Origin: Cornus controversa
Lineage: Eukaryota; Streptophyta; Magnoliopsida; Cornales; Cornaceae
Direction: 5' to 3'
Assembly: GCA_026545225.1 (NCBI GenBank)
Contig: CM048850.1
Span: 4,526,001-4,590,000, forward strand
Length of the DNA stretch: 64,000 nt
Shown: in pieces, positions 44,779 to 56,457 of the stretch
How the letters are laid out: every line of letters starts with the position of its first letter
How positions within the stretch are numbered: the stretch's first letter is position 1
The notes under the pieces: generated by a model
What the model was told of the DNA's origin: nothing
Databases searched by the model: none
Seen by the model: the letters and a program-made list of their open reading frames with translations, nothing else
Translations under genes and position numbers: made by a program

Positions 44779-45017
44779 CTATATTGCCGATGTTATGAGC
44801 ATTGAAAATATGTCATGTAGTGTATAGGAATGCTATGACTGCATTTCATGTAGGTTGCATCGAGTCGGTGCATAAAGGGTTTGGATGTCTCTACTGAGCT
44901 AGTCGGTTGCTCATCTCTCCCCTACAAACTTTTTACAAATAAAGCACCAGTTGGGGATAACGCTTGATTACCGTGGTAAAGGCCTCGGGCCTTCTTTTGG
45001 GCTTTGGATGTTTCATG
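44779..45017 (+). repeat. Chromovirus LTR 'G', middle part
   Basis: Continuation of LTR G after the solo LTR. Contains the shared block ctactgagc ... gctcatct (about 44900-44940). It runs into the TA microsatellite where the viral insertion lies. Confidence 0.6.
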
Positions 45018-45020
45018 GTA

Positions 45021-45088
<68 letters not shown>
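45018..45088. repeat. TA microsatellite, left edge of the viral insertion
   Basis: About 70 bp of (TA)n interrupted by 'atacat'. The counterpart lies at 58044-58086. Florendoviruses are reported to sit in TA-rich repeats, which this fits. Confidence 0.9.
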
Positions 45089-45089
<1 letters not shown>

Positions 45090-47520
45090 GGTAGCAACTT
45101 CAAAAAGGCTTCAATGGAGTGAAGTCACCAAACCTGAAAAATGGATTCTCAACCAAGCCACAGTTCCAGAGACCCCCCAAACAAGCCAAGTAGAACAAAT
45201 TATCCAAGATGAAGATGGAAATGTAGAAATTAAGTTTGTCAAAACTCTAGAACCATTACAAATCCAATTGCCTAGAACATCTACTTCAAGGCCAAGATCA
45301 GAAGAATCCTTTTACACTGCCAGGAAATCTTATGATCTTTCTAGATCTTCCTCTAGAAGGAAATCTAATGCTAGATCCAGCCATTCTAGTGCTAAACCTA
45401 GACTTCACATGGAAGGAGCCCGTAACCAAATTAACCAAATCCCTCAAGTTATTTACTCTGAAGAAACCCCTGAGCTTAATCCAACTCTGTCTGACGTTGA
45501 AATAGATTTGAATCTCATGACTATTTCAAAAGAGTTCCAAATTGATTGAAAGACTGCTCAAAGAGAGTTCATGAAGGACCAATACATAATGCAAAGAAAA
45601 GAATTATTCTCCACTTATTCAGCTCAAGAATTAAGTCAAATGAAAGAATATTATAATCATCTTCAAATAATTCAAACCTTTATTCCCTTTTTCTAATGGA
45701 AAACTCAATGTTTTGATCAAGGAATCAAGGTTCTTGTTGATCATGAAAAATCATGGAAACCAATCATAAGAGCATATGAGAAAGGAATTCATCCGCCCTT
45801 TAAAGTCCTTACAATGATCGGAGCAGACAATCAACTGGTCAAGCTAGCACCACTCAAAGTTCTGGATAAAGATAATATTCATGCCTCAGCAGAACAAGTC
45901 TCTCAAATATCGGAACAAGGCAATTTTAGCAATACTATCCTTAGTATAATAGGAGCCCAAACCAATAGAATAGAAAATCTCTTGGATATTACCAAGAATA
46001 GTCAAATTAAGATAGCAAGGAATTCACAAAATTTGATCAAAGAATCCCAAACAGTAATTTTAGATGCTATCAAAAAATTTCAAGAGGGTATTGAACCTTC
46101 AAGACAATTACCTACCAACCAAATTTTTTTTGGAAAAACATCTTCTCAGTCAAAACACTTGGTCACTAATACATTGATCAAGCCTGCAATCCAATTGGAA
46201 CCAGATTTTAATCTTAAATCAGGTCACAAACAGTTCATGGAAGAATTATTTAAACGATTCAAGAATACTGAAATACCCAGTACCTCTACACCTGAATTCA
46301 AACCTTATCCACCTATTGATCCGGATCAACCAATGACAGCTACTCCATTTTCTGAAGACGAAGGAGAATCAAAACTCAAAAAGACTATTGAAACCCTTTC
46401 CAAAAATACCCCTTCTGAAAATGATTTTGAAGAAATTAATCATTAATTTACTCTCAATAACCTCCAAAATCCTAAACCATATTATCTAAGACCAACTCCT
46501 ATAGACTTTCAATTAGAGGAAAAACCTTACCCAAAGACTTCTTATAATGGATCAGCCATTTACGAATGGAATTTAGATGGCCTTACTGACTATCAAATTG
46601 TTACCCTCCTCCAACATATGATGATGGCTGCCAATTCTATTAGAAATCGTAATCTCCAAAACTCTGAGATTGGCATTGCTAAATATCTCATTGCTGGAAT
46701 TGCTGGGTTCTCTGGTCAATTAAGAGGATGGTGGGATAATTACCTTACCACTGAACAACAAAATACAATAATTCTTGCGGTCAAAAGAAGACATGATGGC
46801 ACCATAATCTTTGATGAAAACAATCAGCCAATCCCTGATGCAGTAACAACTCTCATCACTGCAATTACTCAGCATTTCTTAGGAAATACTCCTGCCCTAT
46901 ATGAAAGAGGAAAAGAAATCCTCATCAATCTTCGATGTCCAACTCTGACCCATTTCAATTGGTACAGAGATGTGTTTCTTTCTAAACTTTACCAAAGGAA
47001 TGATGTCAATCATGATTTCTGGAAAGAAAGATTCATAGCAGGGTTACCCACCCTTTTTGCCGAAAAGGTCCGTACCCGAATCAAAAATAAACACAATGGA
47101 GAAATTCCATATAACTAATACACTTTTGGTGAAATCATATCTGAAGTTTGTGCTGAAGGTCTTAATCTTTGCACAGATATCAAGTTACAAAACCAACTCA
47201 AAAAGGAGAGAAAATCTGGTCAAACAGAATTAGGACAGTTTTGTTACCAATTTGGATATGATTCTCTTAAACGTCCTCTCTCTCTATCAAAATCCAGCAA
47301 AAAGGCTAAGAAATTTAAGAAAAATCCTCACAAATTCACAAAGTCTAAACCTCCGGAACAATCTTCTAAGAAATTTAGAAGAAAATCTTTTCCTAAGAAA
47401 AAATCCCCTACTTGCTTCAAATGTGGAAAGAAAGGACATTACCAAAGTCAATGCAGAGTCAAAGACAAAAATACCACCAAAGACAAGATCAATAGCCTTG
47501 AATTATCTGATGATGTCAAA
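45088..47520 (+). pseudogene. Endogenous caulimovirid capsid region (left copy)
   Basis: The frame opens inside the viral sequence that follows the movement protein, passes a Ser/Arg-rich region, and includes a gag/capsid-like segment (about 46560-47115, with GQLRGWWDNYLT and HFLGNTPALYERGKEIL) and a CCHC knuckle CFKCGKKGHYQSQC at 47413-47454 after a Lys-rich stretch. In-frame stops occur at 45547, 45694, 46444 and 47116. The apparent N-terminus at 45004 is translated microsatellite and not viral. Role: nucleic-acid binding and virion shell, by family. Confidence 0.8.
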
Positions 47521-48423
47521 AATGAAATATTTTTTAGATCATTTTTCCTCAGAATCGAAATTGATTATTACAAGGCTATTTTGGAAACAAATGGTCTTCA
47601 ACTTAATGTTCTTACTAAAGAAGAAACTTCAATTCTTGAAATCTTTGACTAAATAGAAGACTCCATCAAAAAACAGCATACTATTTTACAATACATTGAA
47701 GTAATTAGGAATGCTTTCCCGAAACCAAAAATTACAACTCATCTTGACAACTCTCCATATGAATTTCGTAATGTCATCTCCAGGATAGAACAAAAATAAG
47801 GTAAGACAGGACCACTCTCTCTACAAGACCTCCAACATGAAATTAGTGAAGTAAAAAAAGAGGTCAAAGATTTGAAACTTAGGATTCAGGATCTAGAAAC
47901 TCAAGAGCAATTTTCTCAACAAGAATTTTCAGAAATCCCAAATGCAGATTTAACTCATCTGGAACCTACATCTTCAGAAAACAAATTTCTTGAAACAATT
48001 GATCACATAAACTTCTAAAAATGGTTTGTTCATGTCAAGCTTATCATCAATCAAGAATTCATCCTCGAATCCATTGCTCTTGTAGATTCAGGTGCTGACA
48101 TGAATTGTATCAAAGAAAATCTTATTCCATCCCAATATTACACAAAAACTAGTAATAAGTTACACACTGCTGATGGCAGTAAGATGCAAATTAAATACAA
48201 ACTTTCCAAATCTCAAATCTGTAACAATCAAGTCTGTATCAATTCTAGTTTTCTTTTGATTAAAAATCTTAATCAACAAATCATCCTTGGAACTCCCTTT
48301 TTATCCTTAATCCAACCTCTGACAGTAGATTCAAAAGGGATTAGATCTACTTTTGATAGAGGAGATCAATTTTCCATTCATCCATCCTCCTCAAGAAAGT
48401 ATAATCAATTCATTAAAAAATGA
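47521..48423 (+). pseudogene. Endogenous caulimovirid linker and aspartic protease (left copy)
   Basis: A coiled-coil-like linker (about 47820-47930) precedes a retroviral-type aspartic protease with the active-site motif LVDSGADMNCIKE (about 48078) and the second conserved loop IILGTPF (about 48283). Stops at 47650, 47797 and 48016 interrupt it. The frame then fails to run into RT: RT is in another frame from about 48353, in both viral copies, so the shift may predate duplication. Confidence 0.82.
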
Positions 48424-49939
48424 TTTAATAATAAAAAATAAACATATTTTTTCACTCCAAACAAATCTTAATCATGAAAAGATTGCTATTCAAATTTCGA
48501 CCGAAGGTTTTAAAGAAAAAATTAGGCAATTTCAAGAAACTCTACAAATCCAAATTTGCTCTAATCTTCCTAATGCCTTCTGGCACAGAAAGAAACATAT
48601 TGTTTCTTTACCATACTCACCAGATTTTAATGAAAAAGAAATTCCAACCAAGGCAAGACCGATACAAATGAATCATGATATGATGGAAATTTGTAAAAAA
48701 GAAATTCAAGATCTTCTTGAAAAACAATTAATCAGGCCTAGCCATTCTCCTTGGAGTTGTGCTGCATTTTATGTTACAAAAAATGCAGAAAAAGAAAGGG
48801 GATCCCCAAGATTAGTCATCAATTACCAACCATTAAACAAAGTTTTGCAATGAATCAGATATCCTATTCCCAATAAGCGAGATCTCTTAAATAGATTATA
48901 CAATGCCAAAATATTTTCCAAATTTGATTTAAAATCAGGATTCTGGCAAATACAAGTCATTGACAAAGATAGATACAAAACTGCCTTCACTGTCCCATTT
49001 GGACACTACGAATGGAATGTTATGCCCTTTGGTCTCAAGAATGCTCCCTCTGAATTTCAAAGGATCATGAATGATATCTTCAATCCATATTCTGCTTATA
49101 GTATTGTTTATATTGATGATGTTTTAATTTTCAGTAATACAATTGATCAACATTGGAAGCACTTTGTTAAAATTATGAAGCACCATGGTTTAGTTGTTTC
49201 TGCACCAAAGATCAGCCTGTTTCAAACAAAAATCAAATTTCTTGGTCATAATATTTATTTAGGAAAAATTATCCCAATAGATCGATCTATTAATTTTGCT
49301 GAAAAATTTTCAGATGAAATTAAGGACAAAACCCAACTCCAGAGATTCCTAGGAAGTCTTAATTATATTTCTGACTTTTACAAAAATCTTGCACAAGACT
49401 CAGCAATCCTTCACCAGAGGTTACGAAAAAATCCTTCTCCATGGACCATACAACACACAGAAGCTGTCCAGAAAATAAAGAATAAAGCAAAATTTATTCC
49501 TTGTTTATGTATCCCTAATCCACATGCTTTCAAGATTGTTGAAACAGATGCTTCTGAGATAGGGTACAGGGGAATACTCAAGCAACAAACGGAAGATGGA
49601 AAAGAACAATTAGTTCGTTTTACTTCCAAAACATGGAAAACCTCCCAAAAGAATTATTCCACCATAAAAAAGGAGATTCTTGTTATTGTTCTCAACATCC
49701 TTAAATTTGAAGGAGACCTTCTTAACCAAAAGTTCATCTTGAGAATTGATTGCAAGGCAGCAAAAGATGTTCTCCAGAAAGATGTCAAAAATATTGCATC
49801 TAAGCAAATTTTTGCTAGATGGCAAGCTTTACTCTCTGCATTTGATTTTGACATTGAATTTATTAAAGGAGAAATTAATTATTTACCTGATTTCTTGACC
49901 CGTGAATTTTTACAGGGAAAAGCTCACACCAACACATGA
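48353..49939 (+). pseudogene. Endogenous caulimovirid reverse transcriptase and RNase H (left copy)
   Basis: RT blocks: QLIRPSHSPWSCAAFYV, RLVINYQPLNK, a stop at 48851, FSKFDLKSGFWQI, MPFGLKNAPSEFQRIMN and catalytic YIDDVLIFSN (about 49110). RNase H follows: ETDASEIGYRGIL, FTSKTWKTSQKNYSTIKKE and the C-terminal FDFDIEFIKGEINYLPDFLTR. Catalytic aspartates look present; only the one nonsense codon and the upstream frame break disable it. By family it copies the pregenomic RNA into DNA. The stop TGA at 49937 overlaps the ORF2 start codon. Confidence 0.9.
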
Positions 49940-50879
49940 CATCTACAGGAAAAGGCCAAAGACATCAGTTTTATGGCCCATCAGAAAACAAAGAGACAGA
50001 TACTCAATCAAGTCACTCAAGCCAGTCCAGTCAATCCAAAGGAAAAGGCCCAGAAATTCCTCTACCTCAATACTTTACCCATGGAACCTTATGGCCAGTC
50101 TTCCCCATAGAAAAAGATGAAGTTCATTTGACACCAAAAAATCTTATCCAAATATATCTTCCTGAAAATTACCACTACCCTCCTGAAGCTTCTGGCAATA
50201 ATAGATGGTACTTCGAAACAATTCTGACATGTACTGGTTCAGCTATTATTGAACATAAGACCTCTTCAGGAGCCAAGTTTGAATATGATCCTTCTTCTAA
50301 TTTTACCCAAATTGAATTTTCTCAATTAAAGATTCTTCGGATCCTTTCTCGAAAGGAATAGGGAGACCCTTCCAGAATAAAGAGGATTCCTCACTCTTTA
50401 AATATCTTCCCCAGAGATTTTAATTATTTTGATTATTAAAAAGCTTGGAAGTTTACCCTTTTCCTCCAAAATAAAAGGTTGAAACATTCCTGGTTTATTA
50501 CTTTTGTCAAAGGCCAATTTTTCCAAGAAATTCCATCATGGTTCTCTGTTTGGTGGAATCAATTTGGTCCTGACCCTATATTTTACCAAATCCCCTCCAA
50601 AAAGCATTTAATGCTTATGATCGAATGCTACGCACCAGTTCAGCATATCCAGATGATTCATTCCTTGATTTTATGGCAAAATTTTCCATTCCCTAGATTA
50701 TAGCTTGGCAATATGTAGTAAATACCACTGATAGTCCTCCTTCCCTTTGCAGACAAATTGCTTCAAAGTGGTGGGACAAGTTCAATTACGGACACATCAA
50801 CCCTTCTCAAATAGAAAAAAATGGCAGACTTATATGTTCAAGCTCAGGATTTCCAACCTCCTCCAAAGCCTTATGATAT
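49936..50879 (+). pseudogene. Endogenous caulimovirid ORF2 of unknown function (left copy)
   Basis: Starts with an ATG that overlaps the RT-RNase H stop (ATGA). The product is about 310 residues: a Ser/Gln-rich head, a segment with NRWYFETILTCTGSAIIEHK, then aromatic-rich HSWFITFVKGQFF, PSWFSVWWNQFGPDP and SKWWDKFNYGHIN. Broken by stops at 50359 and 50438 and a frameshift near 50578. I know no enzyme with this pattern. Other copies are 53593-54475 (minus) and 57114-57966. Position matches the second ORF reported for florendoviruses. Confidence 0.65.
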
Positions 50880-51084
50880 GGACAAATTGTCCACTCTCAA
50901 AAGAACCATAAAAGCAAAAATCCTTAGCAAAACTCCAAAAATTTCTAAAAAAGAACTTCAACAACAAATTGTTGTTCAGCTCACTGCTGCTATTCCAGAT
51001 TCAGATTCTGATAATGATCCAGAAAATTTTGACAAATATGCCCCTCCAAATGGAGATGACTGTTATGGGATTCTACTCCCATAA
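50821..51084 (+). CDS. Endogenous caulimovirid small ORF3 (87 aa), left copy
   Basis: Starts MADLYVQAQDFQPPPKP, overlapping the end of ORF2 in another frame. Middle is Lys-rich, end is acidic (DSDSDNDPENFD). The minus copy at 53329-53592 encodes the identical protein, and it is the only viral ORF intact in both copies. No known domain. It could be a genuine third gene or the tail of ORF2 after a frame change. Confidence 0.5.
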   Translation: MADLYVQAQDFQPPPKPYDMDKLSTLKRTIKAKILSKTPKISKKELQQQIVVQLTAAIPDSDSDNDPENFDKYAPPNGDDCYGILLP

Positions 51085-51666
51085 AACATTTCTAATCAAA
51101 TTCCAGAACCTCTCTCTCTCTTGCAATGATCGTATCCTTAAAAAGACAAATTGTCTTTTCCTACCGACAAAAGCCACCTCACATGGCTACAGTTCAATTC
51201 ACATGGTTACAGTTTATTCTCTGAAGATAATCAATGATACTCAAGAATTTTAGTTCTTTCTGCAATAATAATGTTTCCAATTTCACGCCAATCAAGATAC
51301 TTTTTGAAAGTAAAGAGGAGTGCTCTGAACGACTCCAACCACCACAAGGACACGTTGCTCTCCACTGGCAAACACTTTTATTTTCTTTTCTTAAGTCCGG
51401 ATTTGAAATCCGTAAGGGTGTCTATAAAAGGTGACCTCCAGTTTGTGGCAAGGCACCTTGGTTTGAAGTTTTCTTTCAGTTTTTAAAATTACTTTCAGGT
51501 TTTCAGTGTTAGTGGATTTCAATCTCTGCAACTATTGTAAGTATATGACTGTAATCATGTTATCTATGTTTATGTTTATGTTTGTATAATATCAAGTAAT
51601 ATCAGTGTTTGTATAATATCAAGTAATATCAGTAAGTTTGTTTTTATTCCTCAATTCCGCAAAGTT
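51085..51666 (+). promoter_or_regulatory. Endogenous caulimovirid intergenic promoter region (left copy)
   Basis: TATA box ctataaaag at 51422-51430, downstream of an aagtccggatttgaaatccg inverted segment, followed by a leader with a duplicated 25-bp AT-rich phrase near 51582-51632. By family this is the pregenomic RNA promoter. The copy ends at 51666, one base into where the tRNA-Met primer site starts in the other copy. Short ORFs here are shadows. Confidence 0.7.
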
Positions 51667-51948
51667 AGGAGATCTAGAAAGATCATAATATTTTCTGGCA
51701 GTGTAAAAGGATTCTTCTGATCTTGGCCTTGAAGTAGATGTTCTAGGCAATTGGATTTGTAATGGTTCTAGAGTTTTGACAAACTTAATTTCTACATTTC
51801 CATCTTCATCTTGGATAATTTGTTCTACTTGGCTTGTTTGGGGGGTCTCTGGAACTGTGGCTTGGTTGAGAATCCATTTTTCAGGTTTGGTGACTTCACT
51901 CCATTGAAGCCTTTTTGAAGTTGCTATCGTTCCTGTTTCTAAATTGGC
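51667..51948 (-). pseudogene. Endogenous caulimovirid capsid N-terminal segment (right copy, truncated)
   Basis: Continues in frame beyond the movement-protein stop at 51949 and matches 45090-45370 of the left copy in reverse, with KPEKWILNQATVPE and RTSTSRPRSEES. It stops abruptly at the inversion junction at 51666/51667. Confidence 0.75.
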
Positions 51949-52605
51949 TTAAAAGAGGATGGTTGATTTATCATTGGTAACTGGCATACAATATTGAGGG
52001 TTTAAAGTAGTCATTGCCTTATAGTAAATTCTGTAACTTAAACAAATATTTCTTGTAGTATCCTTCATTCTATATCTTTGGGTTTGGATATTGACAGTAA
52101 GAACATTAAGAATATGAGGATCAAGCAATGATACTGAGAAATTGGGGTAGCAATTAAAATAAACAGGGCCTTGACAAAGACTTGTTTCAACCATACCTAA
52201 GAGAGAATCCTCGAAATCTAGATGACGACAGTCTCTTAGATTGATGAGAAGGGAGGTATTTAAACCTGTAGCAGTGAGAGGTTTGACACAAATTTGGACA
52301 AGTCCAAGATGAACATATTTGAATTTATCTTTTAATCGATCAAGAGAAGATTTGTTGAGGAGTTGAAAGGTTTGGTTACTATTGGTGACATCAAGATCTT
52401 GCTCAACTGTCTTGATAGAGTAGGATTGTTTCAATTCAAACTCTTTCAGATAAAGATCACTGACTTTAGCCTTAGGCATAGTCCAATTTGCCAAAACTTT
52501 CTCTAAGTCTGCAATATTTATTTCATTTAGGTTCTGGATATGAGATCCGGAATTAGAGCTGCTACTATTCTCTTTTTGAAACATAGATCTTATCAATTTA
52601 TCCAT
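51949..52605 (-). pseudogene. Endogenous caulimovirid movement protein (218 codons, right copy only)
   Basis: Opens at the ATG at 52605 and runs to a TAA at 51949. Shows the 30K-superfamily caulimovirid pattern: VHLGLVQICVKPLT, LLINLRDCRHLDFEDSLLGMVET and PVYFNCYPNFSVSLLD. The sequence after the stop continues in the same frame into the capsid region, so the stop looks like a nonsense change within a movement-capsid polyprotein rather than a natural end. By family it modifies plasmodesmata. The left copy lacks this region except its last codons. Confidence 0.8.
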
Positions 52606-52734
52606 AAAGACTATTCAAAGCTTACTCACAAGGGCAAAATGGCATAAACAAGAGTAACCTTACCACACGACAGCAGAGAAAATTATAAAGATAAATTGAA
52701 AAGAATCTTAGCATACAAATAATAACAGTAGAAT

Positions 52735-52747
52735 GGCTCTGATACCA
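52735..52747 (-). other. Caulimovirid primer-binding site (tRNA-Met)
   Basis: Minus strand TGGTATCAGAGCC, the conserved origin of minus-strand DNA synthesis that defines position 1 of caulimovirid genomes. The left copy terminates at this same point. Confidence 0.88.
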
Positions 52748-53328
52748 ACTTTGCGGAATTGAGGAATAAAAACAAACTTACTGATATTACTTGATATTAT
52801 ACAAACACTGATATTACTTGATATTATACAAACATAAACATAAACATTGATAACATGATTACAGTCATATACTTACAATAGTTGCAGAGATTGAAATCCA
52901 CTAACACTGAAAACCTGAAAGTAATTTTAAAAACTGAAAGAAAACTTCAAACCAAGGTGCCTTGCCACAAACTGGAGGTCACCTTTTATAGACACCCTTA
53001 CGGATTTCAAATCCGGACTTAAGAAAAGAAAATAAAAGTGTTTGCCAGTGGAGAGCAACGTGTCCTTGTGGTGGTTGGAGTCGTTCAGAGCACTCCTCTT
53101 TACTTTCAAAAAGTATCTTGATTGGCGTGAAATTGGAAACATTATTATTGCAGAAAGAACTAAAATTCTTGAGTATCATTGATTATCTTCAGAGAATAAA
53201 CTGTAACCATGTGAGTTGAACTGTAGCCATGTGAGGTGACTTTTGTCGGTAGGAAAAGACAATTTGTCTTTTTAAGGATACGATCATTGCAAGAGAGATA
53301 GAGGTTTTGAAATTTGATAAGAAATGTT
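52748..53328 (-). promoter_or_regulatory. Endogenous caulimovirid promoter region (right copy)
   Basis: Reverse copy of 51085-51666, including the TATA box (about 52979-52990) and the duplicated AT-rich phrase. Confidence 0.7.
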
Positions 53329-53592
53329 TTATGGGAGTAGAATCCCATAACAGTCATCTCCATTTGGAGGGGCATATTTGTCAAAATTTTCTGGATCATT
53401 ATCAGAATCTGAATCTGGAATAGCAGCAGTGAGCTGAACAACAATTTGTTGTTGAAGTTCTTTTTTAGAAATTTTTGGAGTTTTGCTAAGGATTTTTGCT
53501 TTTATGGTTCTTTTGAGAGTGGACAATTTGTCCATATCATAAGGCTTTGGAGGAGGTTGGAAATCCTGAGCTTGAACATATAAGTCTGCCAT
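53329..53592 (-). CDS. Endogenous caulimovirid small ORF3 (87 aa), right copy
   Basis: Identical in protein sequence to the ORF at 50821-51084. See that entry. Confidence 0.5.
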   Translation of the reverse strand: MADLYVQAQDFQPPPKPYDMDKLSTLKRTIKAKILSKTPKISKKELQQQIVVQLTAAIPDSDSDNDPENFDKYAPPNGDDCYGILLP

Positions 53593-54475
53593 TTTTTTCT
53601 ATTTGAGAAGGGTTGATGTGTCCGTAATTGAACTTGTCCCACCACTTTGAAGCAATTTGTCTGCAAAGGGAAGGAGGACTATCAGTGGTATTTACTACAT
53701 ATTGCCAAGCTATAATCTAGGGAATGAAAAATTTTGCCATAAAATCAAGGAATGAATCATCTGGATATGCTGAACTGGTGCGTAGCATTTGATCATAAGC
53801 ATTAAATGCTTTTTGGAGGGGATTTGGTAAAATATAGGGTCAGGACCAAATTGATTCCACCAAACAGAGAACCATGATGGAATTTCTTGGAAAAATTGGC
53901 CTTTGACAAAAGTAATAAACCAGGAATGTTTCAACCTTTTATTTTGGAGGAAAAGGGTAAACTTCCAAGCTTTTTGATAATCAAAATAATTAAAATATCT
54001 GGGGAAGATATTTGAAGAGTGAGGAATCCTCTTTATTCTGGAAGGGTCTCCCCATTCCTTTCGAGAAAGGATCCGAAGAAACTTTAATTGAGAAAATTCA
54101 ATTTGGGTAAAATTAGAAGAAGGATCATATTCAAACTTGGCTCCTGAAGAGGTCTTATGTTCAATAATAGCTGAACCAGTACATGTCAGAATTGTTTCGA
54201 AGTACCATCTATTATTGCCAGAAGCTTCAGGAGGGTAGTGGTAATTTTCAGGAAGATATATTTGGATAAAATTTTTTGGTGTCAAATGAACTTCATCTTT
54301 TTCTATGGGGAAGACTGGCCATAAGGTTCCATGGGTAAAGTATTGAGGTAGAGGAATTTCTGGGCCTTTTCCTTTGGATTGACTGGACTGGCTTGAGTGA
54401 CTTGATTGAGTATCTGTCTCTTTGTTTTCTGATGGGCCATAAGACTGATGTCTTTGGCCTTTTCCTGTAGATGTC
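53593..54475 (-). pseudogene. Endogenous caulimovirid ORF2 (right copy)
   Basis: Same product as 49936-50879. Here two bases are missing at the RNase H/ORF2 boundary (about 54487), so the two are fused in one frame instead of overlapping as ATGA. The aromatic-rich middle is open, but the frame changes at DPIF, as in the left copy. Confidence 0.65.
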
Positions 54476-56457
54476 ATGTGTTGGTGAGCTTTACGCTGTA
54501 AAAATTCACGGGTCAAGAAATCAGGTAAATAATTAGTTTCTCCTTTAATAAATTCAATGTCAAAATCAAATGCAGAGAGTAAAGCTTGCCATCTAGCAAA
54601 AATTTGCTTAGATGCAATATTTTTGACATCTTTCTGGAGAACATCTTTTGCTGCCTTGCAATCAATTCTCAAGATTAACTTTTGGTTAAGAAGGTCTCCT
54701 TCAAATTTAAGGATGTTGAGAACAATAGCAAGAATCTCCTTTTTTATGGTGGAATAATTCTTTTGGGAGGTTTTCCATGTTTTGGAAGTAAAACGAACTA
54801 ATTGTTCTTTTCCATCTTCCGTTTGTTGCTTGAGTATTCCCCTGTACCCTATCTCAGAAGCATCTGTTTCAACAATCTTGAAAGCATGTGGATTAGGGAT
54901 ACATAAACAAGGAATAAATTTTGCTTTATTCTTTATTTTCTGGACAGCTTCTGTGTGTTGTAAAATCAAATGCAGAGAGTAAAGCTTGCCATCTAGCAAA
55001 AATTTGCTTAGATGCAATATTTTTGACATCTTTCTGGAGAACATCTTTTGCTGCCTTGCAATCAATTCTCAAGATTAACTTTTGGTTAAGAAGGTCTCCT
55101 TCAAATTTAAGGATGTTGAGAACAATAACAAGAATCTCCTTTTTTATGGTGGAATAATTCTTTTGGGAGGTTTTCCATGTTTTGGAAGTAAAACGAACTA
55201 ATTGTTCTTTTCCATCTTCCGTTTGTTGCTTGAGTATTCCCCTGTACCCTATCTCAGAAGCATCTGTTTCAACAATCTTGAAAGCATGTGGATTAGGGAT
55301 ACATAAACAAGGAATAAATTTTGCTTTATTCTTTATTTTCTGGACAGCTTCTGTGTGTAGTATGGTCCATTGAGAAGGATTTTTTCGTAACCTCTGGTGA
55401 AGGATTGCTGAGTCTTGTGCAAGATTTTTGTAAAAGTCAGAAATATAATTAAGACTTCCTAGGAATCTCTGGAGTTGGGTTTTGTCCTTAATTTCATCTG
55501 GAAATTTTTCAGCAAAATTATTAGATCGATCTATTGGGATAATTTTTCCTAAATAAATATTATGACCAAGAAATTTGATTTTGTTTGAAACAGGCTGATC
55601 TTTGGTGCAGAAACAACTAAACCATGGTGCTTTATAATTTTAACAAAGTACTTCCAATGTTGATCAATTGTATTACTGAAAGTTAAAACATCATCAATAT
55701 AAACAATACTATAAGCAGAATATGGATTGAAGATATCATTCATGATCCTTTGAAATTCAGAGGGAGCATTCTTGAGACCAAAGGGCATAACATTCCATTC
55801 GTAGTGTCCAAATGGGACAGTGAAGGCAGTTTTGTATCTATCTTTGTCAATGACTTGTATTTGCCAGAATCCTGATTTTAAATCAAATTTGGAGAATATT
55901 TTGGCGTTGTATAATCTATTTAAGAGATCTCGCTTATTGGGAATAGGATATCTGATCCATTGCAAAACTTTGTTTAATGGTTGGTAATTGATGACTAATC
56001 TTGGGGATCCCCTTTCTTTTTCTGCATTTTTTGTAACATAAAATGCAGCACAACTCCAAGGAGAATGGCTAGGCCTGATTAATTATTTTTCAAGAAGATC
56101 TTGAATTTCTTTTTTACAAATTTCCATCATATCATGATTCATTTGTATCGGTCTTGCCTTGGTTGGAATGTCTTTTTCATTAAAATCTGGTGAGTATGGT
56201 AAAGAAACAATATGTTTCTTTCTGTGCCAGAAGGCATTAGGAAGATTAGAGCAAATTTGGGTTTGTAGAGTTTCTTGAAATTGTCTAATTTTTTCTTTAA
56301 AATCTTCGGTCGAAATTTGAATAGCAATCTTTTCATGATTAAGATTTGTTTGGAGTGAAAAAATATGTTTATTTTTTATTATTAAATCATTTTTTAATGA
56401 ATTGATTATACTTTCTTGAGGAGGATGGATGAATGGAAAATTGATCTCCTCTATCAA
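54476..56457 (-). pseudogene. Endogenous caulimovirid RT-RNase H with internal duplication (right copy)
   Basis: RT is in two open pieces, 56083-56457 and 55549-55965 (with YIDDVLTFSN), separated by stops and shifts. RNase H follows and is duplicated: 54562-54961 and 54962-55361 are a 400-bp tandem repeat, nearly identical. The ORF 53710-55065 begins within the duplicate and includes the RNase H motif ETDASEIGYRGIL. Confidence 0.82.
54562..55361. repeat. 400-bp tandem duplication inside the viral RNase H
   Basis: Copies 54562-54961 and 54962-55361. The junction joins the start of RNase H to the middle after 'tgtgttg'. The left viral copy has a single copy, so this arose in the right copy. 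Confidence 0.9.

Noticed and set aside
45004-45549. ORF starting with an Ile-Tyr repeat
   Set aside because: The first 25 residues are translated TA microsatellite; only the part after about 45088 is viral.
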